This document shows positions 42,943 through 45,322 of a stretch of 45,322 bases of DNA, piece after piece. Position 1 is the stretch's first letter. The number at the start of each line of letters is the position of its first letter. The notes under the pieces were generated by a model. It saw only the letters and a list, made by a program, of their open reading frames with translations. It did not search any database and was not told the origin of the DNA. The position numbers and the translations under genes were made by a program. Origin of the DNA: Oxalobacter sp. (GTDB lineage Bacteria; Pseudomonadota; Gammaproteobacteria; Burkholderiales; Burkholderiaceae_D); NCBI GenBank assembly GCA_017524145.1, contig JAFWUI010000009.1, positions 1 through 45,322 of the forward strand, in the 5' to 3' direction.

Positions 42943-43359
42943 ATGAGAAAATGCCTTGTTGCCATCCTTGCCTGCATGGTCATGGTATCGAACGCCATCA
43001 TGGCAGACAGCGATGAGACCATCTACGAAATCCTGCAGACCTCAAAACACAACATCGAGATTGTTGACGGCGGGAATGACACCTGTATCTACCGCGTCTG
43101 GAACAAGCCCAAACAGATTGGACAGGGACAACCTGACCTCGAAATCGCAGACGGTACGATGTGGGGGCGTATCAGTGTGACCGACATCGCCTGCATGAAA
43201 GGCGCAAAAGGATACGACTTCAAGCTGAAAAACGTTGAAATCCATATCACCATGGATGACTGTCCAGAAAAAGGGCGCCCCAAGAATGCCATCGGCACAT
43301 TGGATGTCTCCATCAATGGCAAGAACCGGAGCCGTTACTGGATTTATACCACCCCATGA
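42943..43359 (+). CDS. Exported WNKP-motif protein (paralog 4 of 4)
   Basis: A 138-residue protein with signal peptide 1-21 (cut after IMA). WNKP is at 53-56, Cys at 84 and 107, AIGTL at 116-120 and RYWIY at 131-135, as in the copies at 987, 39596 and 40030. One more Cys lies before WNKP (DTCIYRVWNKP). AAGGGA is six bases before ATG 42943; ATG 42940 and 42901 are alternatives. The CGG paralog 3 gene begins 66 bases downstream. Confidence 0.83.
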   Translation: MRKCLVAILACMVMVSNAIMADSDETIYEILQTSKHNIEIVDGGNDTCIYRVWNKPKQIGQGQPDLEIADGTMWGRISVTDIACMKGAKGYDFKLKNVEIHITMDDCPEKGRPKNAIGTLDVSINGKNRSRYWIYTTP

Positions 43360-43425
43360 AATACGGTCTATAATCAGCACAAAACCTTTCCTGTCCCCAC
43401 CTTTGTCCCCTCAAGGAGACTTTTC

Positions 43426-44220
43426 ATGAAGAAAACCCTCATTGCCCTCACCGTCAGTTCCCTGATGTTCTCATTGACTGCCTATGGTGGAGAAACGAAA
43501 GTGGAAGTGCCAAAGCAGGAAACATCCCAAATACAGCAGATACAGGAACCTGCCCTGAAACTTTCCCTCTCAAAGGAAGAACGTGAAGTCCTCAACCGGA
43601 AAGTCATGGATGACACCTACAGATACGATGCGACGAAAAACTGCTGGCGGACAGACGGTGCCTGCCTGAAGATGCGTTATGACCATTCTATCCTGACAGA
43701 ACAGGGGGAAAACATTTACTTACGGGCTTCTGGTCCTGTCAAAGCCGGTTATTCCGATGCAACGCTGCATAGCCTGATTGTCTATCAGCCTACTGCCAAT
43801 GGTTATAAAATCATCGACAGCAGGAAAGTCCGTACCTTCACCTATGGACACAATGCCGAAGCAAAATACCCATTCAACCGTTTCTTCCAGTTTGGTCCAG
43901 ACAGCTACGGCTGGATGCTGGTCGGTCTTGAACATGAAAGCGACGGTCCCGCCATGCTTGCCACCCTCTATGGCCTTGACAAAGGGCATCTGAAATCCCT
44001 GGGTGCTGTCAGTGTTGCCTACAATGACGGGGATTCTGACCTGAAATGTACCGTCGGGGTGGATACCAAAGCCACTTCAAACGACGGCTATTACCCATTG
44101 ACATTCACCGTGACCGGAACACAATCAGGCAATCCCTTCAAGACGAAAGTCATCCATCTACCATTCAACCTGTCCCATCAACAGTATGTCCAGCCTGATA
44201 GTTTTATCTGTGGGAACTGA
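43426..44220 (+). CDS. Exported protein of unknown function, CGG-lipoprotein paralog lacking its lipobox Cys
   Basis: A 264-residue protein whose signal ends LTAYGGETK, where the paralogs at 30336 and 40585 have TACGGKK / SACGGKK. Tyr20 (TAT) replaces the lipidated Cys (TGT), so the protein should not be acylated and may be cleaved by the ordinary signal peptidase or not at all. The mature part keeps the early Cys pair (NCWRTDGACLKM) and a closing Leu/Pro-Phe strand pattern (KVIHLPFNLSHQQYVQP), but is otherwise divergent. AAGGAG is nine bases before the ATG. Confidence 0.8.
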   Translation: MKKTLIALTVSSLMFSLTAYGGETKVEVPKQETSQIQQIQEPALKLSLSKEEREVLNRKVMDDTYRYDATKNCWRTDGACLKMRYDHSILTEQGENIYLRASGPVKAGYSDATLHSLIVYQPTANGYKIIDSRKVRTFTYGHNAEAKYPFNRFFQFGPDSYGWMLVGLEHESDGPAMLATLYGLDKGHLKSLGAVSVAYNDGDSDLKCTVGVDTKATSNDGYYPLTFTVTGTQSGNPFKTKVIHLPFNLSHQQYVQPDSFICGN

Positions 44221-44248
44221 TTGACAGACAGGATCGCCATCTCGATTA

Positions 44249-44275
44249 GAGGAAATCCATTGGATTTCCTCCCCT
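44249..44275 (+). terminator. Probable terminator hairpin
   Basis: GAGGAAATCC (44249-44258) pairs perfectly with GGATTTCCTC (44262-44271) around ATT. A T-tract is lacking, so efficiency is uncertain. Confidence 0.55.
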
Positions 44276-44338
44276 TGCTATGTCATTCCACCACAGGTAT
44301 ATTTCCAAATAGGAAACCTATCCAACCAAGGAATATCA

Positions 44339-44542
44339 ATGGAACCGAAAATTGCACGCGCTATCCAGAAAGACCCTGACATCGTTGAAGCTTATGGGGA
44401 AGATAACCAGCTGATGTTCACCAAACAAGGCTATCTGCACAGCTTCACACATAATACTGTCCTCATCAGCCCTAAGCTAGATAGTGAAATCGCCTATGTT
44501 TATGATTTTGAAGGCGGTCTCCGCGGTCAGCGGTCCATCTAA
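44339..44542 (+). CDS. Small protein of unknown function
   Basis: A 67-residue protein with no signal or TM segment, mildly acidic, with aromatic residues spread along it (QLMFTKQGYLHSFTH, IAYVYDFEGGLRG). AAGGAATATCA before the ATG supports translation. The codon usage looks like that of the neighbours. No family recognised; a cytosolic partner protein is possible. Confidence 0.55.
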   Translation: MEPKIARAIQKDPDIVEAYGEDNQLMFTKQGYLHSFTHNTVLISPKLDSEIAYVYDFEGGLRGQRSI

Positions 44543-44560
44543 TCAGGCTGATAGAAATTC

Positions 44561-45139
44561 ATGCCATCGGTAGAAAACATGCTGAAGAAAGGGCTTCTGC
44601 CAGCAATGTTTGGCATCGCCTGTGCTGTCAACAGTGTTTATGCCTCCCCGCAAAACCTTTCAGGCAATACAGGGGTTTATTATGACAAGGACCTGCATGG
44701 AAACTATATCCTCAGTGACCCTTCATCCAGTCCCGCCAACCGATGGGCGGTGTTTTATGGTCCTCAACCAAGAAACAAAACAGCCTATATCGAGACTGTC
44801 CTGGAAAGCCGTGCCTATCAAGGGGATTTTGAAAAACAGACCGGAGCCATTGAACGCAAGACAGTCACCATTGGCACCATTACTGGCTATCAAAATGGGA
44901 AAGGCAAATTGAAAGTCAGTTATGTCAAGACCTATCTCTATGACAAAGACAGGGCAATACTGTCCAGCCAGCGGCTGAAAAACCAAGAAAACAAAACCTA
45001 TCTTCTACAAGTCGCTGATGATGAGCACTTCACCCTGACCTTACCGGATGGCAGTACCCAACACTATGAATTTGAAGGCGCTGATATCGGTGGTTACGAT
45101 GATGATATGGCTGCTTATCTGAAGAAGCGGAAACGCTGA
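44561..45139 (+). CDS. Exported protein of unknown function
   Basis: A 192-residue protein with a signal peptide of about 28 residues (cut after YAS). The mature part is rich in Tyr, Asn and Lys with short strands (GTITGYQNGKGKLKVSYVKTYLYDKD quoted in part as GYQNGKGKLKVSYV) and ends in an acidic then basic tail (GGYDDDMAAYLKKRKR). No cysteine is in the mature chain. ATG 44579 would give a shorter signal peptide and cannot be excluded. A terminator follows at 45151. Confidence 0.65.
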   Translation: MPSVENMLKKGLLPAMFGIACAVNSVYASPQNLSGNTGVYYDKDLHGNYILSDPSSSPANRWAVFYGPQPRNKTAYIETVLESRAYQGDFEKQTGAIERKTVTIGTITGYQNGKGKLKVSYVKTYLYDKDRAILSSQRLKNQENKTYLLQVADDEHFTLTLPDGSTQHYEFEGADIGGYDDDMAAYLKKRKR

Positions 45140-45150
45140 TACTGCATCTT

Positions 45151-45179
45151 CCTGCCTGACATCCTCAAGCAGGCTTTTC
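45151..45179 (+). terminator. Rho-independent terminator
   Basis: CCTGC (45151-45155) pairs with GCAGG (45169-45173), or GCCTG with CAGGC one register on, and four T follow at 45175-45178. Confidence 0.6.
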
Positions 45180-45189
45180 CATAAAGCAA

Positions 45190-45311
45190 CCCACCGGCAT
45201 AGCCGGTGGTTCTTCATAAACGCCCGTAGGGCTCTGTTACCAGCAGCGCCCTAACAGGCGCATCTACGGACTGACACTCGCATTTCTGTTACCGGCCACC
45301 CGTAAACGGGT
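45190..45311. ncRNA. Cluster of nested hairpins at the right edge, possible IS200/IS605-type end with guide RNA
   Basis: CCACCGGC (45191-45198) pairs with GCCGGTGG (45202-45209) around a three-base loop. Next, CCGTAG (45224-45229) pairs with CTACGG (45264-45269) and encloses CTGTTA (45234-45239) paired with TAACAG (45252-45257); GCGCC and GGCGC offer a competing stem. Last, CCCG (299-302 of 45000) pairs with CGGG around TAAA, and CTGTTACC occurs a second time at 45286. Tight subterminal palindromes plus a dense structured block are typical of IS200/IS605-family ends and of IscB/TnpB-associated guide RNAs, but no transposon gene lies within the window. Confidence 0.4.
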
Positions 45312-45322
45312 CTTCCTCATAA

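Noticed and set aside
1-45322. tRNA, rRNA, prophage or integrase genes
   Set aside because: I looked for cloverleaf-like blocks, conserved rRNA segments and integrase or capsid-type proteins and saw none.

Overview
The window reads as ordinary chromosomal DNA of a Gram-negative (diderm) bacterium of roughly balanced base composition. I infer a member of the Burkholderiales, possibly an Oxalobacter-like gut or oral betaproteobacterium, from the housekeeping genes (a short biotin ligase, a 1233-residue pyruvate carboxylase, thiD, an iron superoxide dismutase, Dps) and from the large number of lipoproteins and Sec-exported proteins. No rRNA, tRNA, phage module or transposase gene is visible. The species assignment is inference only.

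Layout. Positions 1-800 hold the end of a gene and a convergent antitoxin-like protein whose tail is an octapeptide repeat. Positions 900-4600 hold small exported proteins: one WNKP-motif protein, two proteins resembling the surface-adhesin E family, and an array of three His-rich lipoproteins. Positions 4600-6400 hold a left-handed beta-helix protein and dps on the minus strand. Positions 6600-15950 hold unknown exported proteins, two Sel1-repeat proteins, an XRE regulator, a GNAT-hydrolase-Sel1 operon, a nitroreductase, a zinc-ribbon/YbjQ protein, a tandem pair of MliC-like lipoproteins and an SGNH hydrolase. Positions 16290-23110 carry mutT-Sel1 (ATGA coupled), an XRE regulator and a rhodanese lipoprotein-birA-pyc operon. 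birA appears frameshifted. Positions 23300-30200 hold a Gly/Tyr/His-rich exported protein, sodB, thiD, further adhesin-E-like proteins, a second apparently frameshifted gene and a 24-residue-repeat solenoid. Positions 30300-45140 are almost entirely envelope proteins: lipoproteins, LemA with a zinc ribbon, two tandem DUF2207 membrane proteins, a 5'-nucleotidase, an acid phosphatase lipoprotein, three more WNKP proteins and three paralogous Cys-Gly-Gly lipoproteins. The right edge (45190-45311) is a cluster of strong hairpins, possibly the edge of an IS200/IS605-type element and its guide RNA.

How the genes may work together. Two small exported families (WNKP: four members; adhesin-E-like: five members), each with two conserved cysteines and scattered on both strands, are the most unusual aspect and suggest repeated local duplication of periplasmic or surface proteins. 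The rhodanese-birA-pyc cluster links biotin ligase to a biotin enzyme. SodB, Dps, the MliC-like lipoproteins (lysozyme inhibition) and the His-rich lipoproteins would fit stress and metal handling in a host-associated bacterium. That last reading is inference from families, not something the sequence proves.
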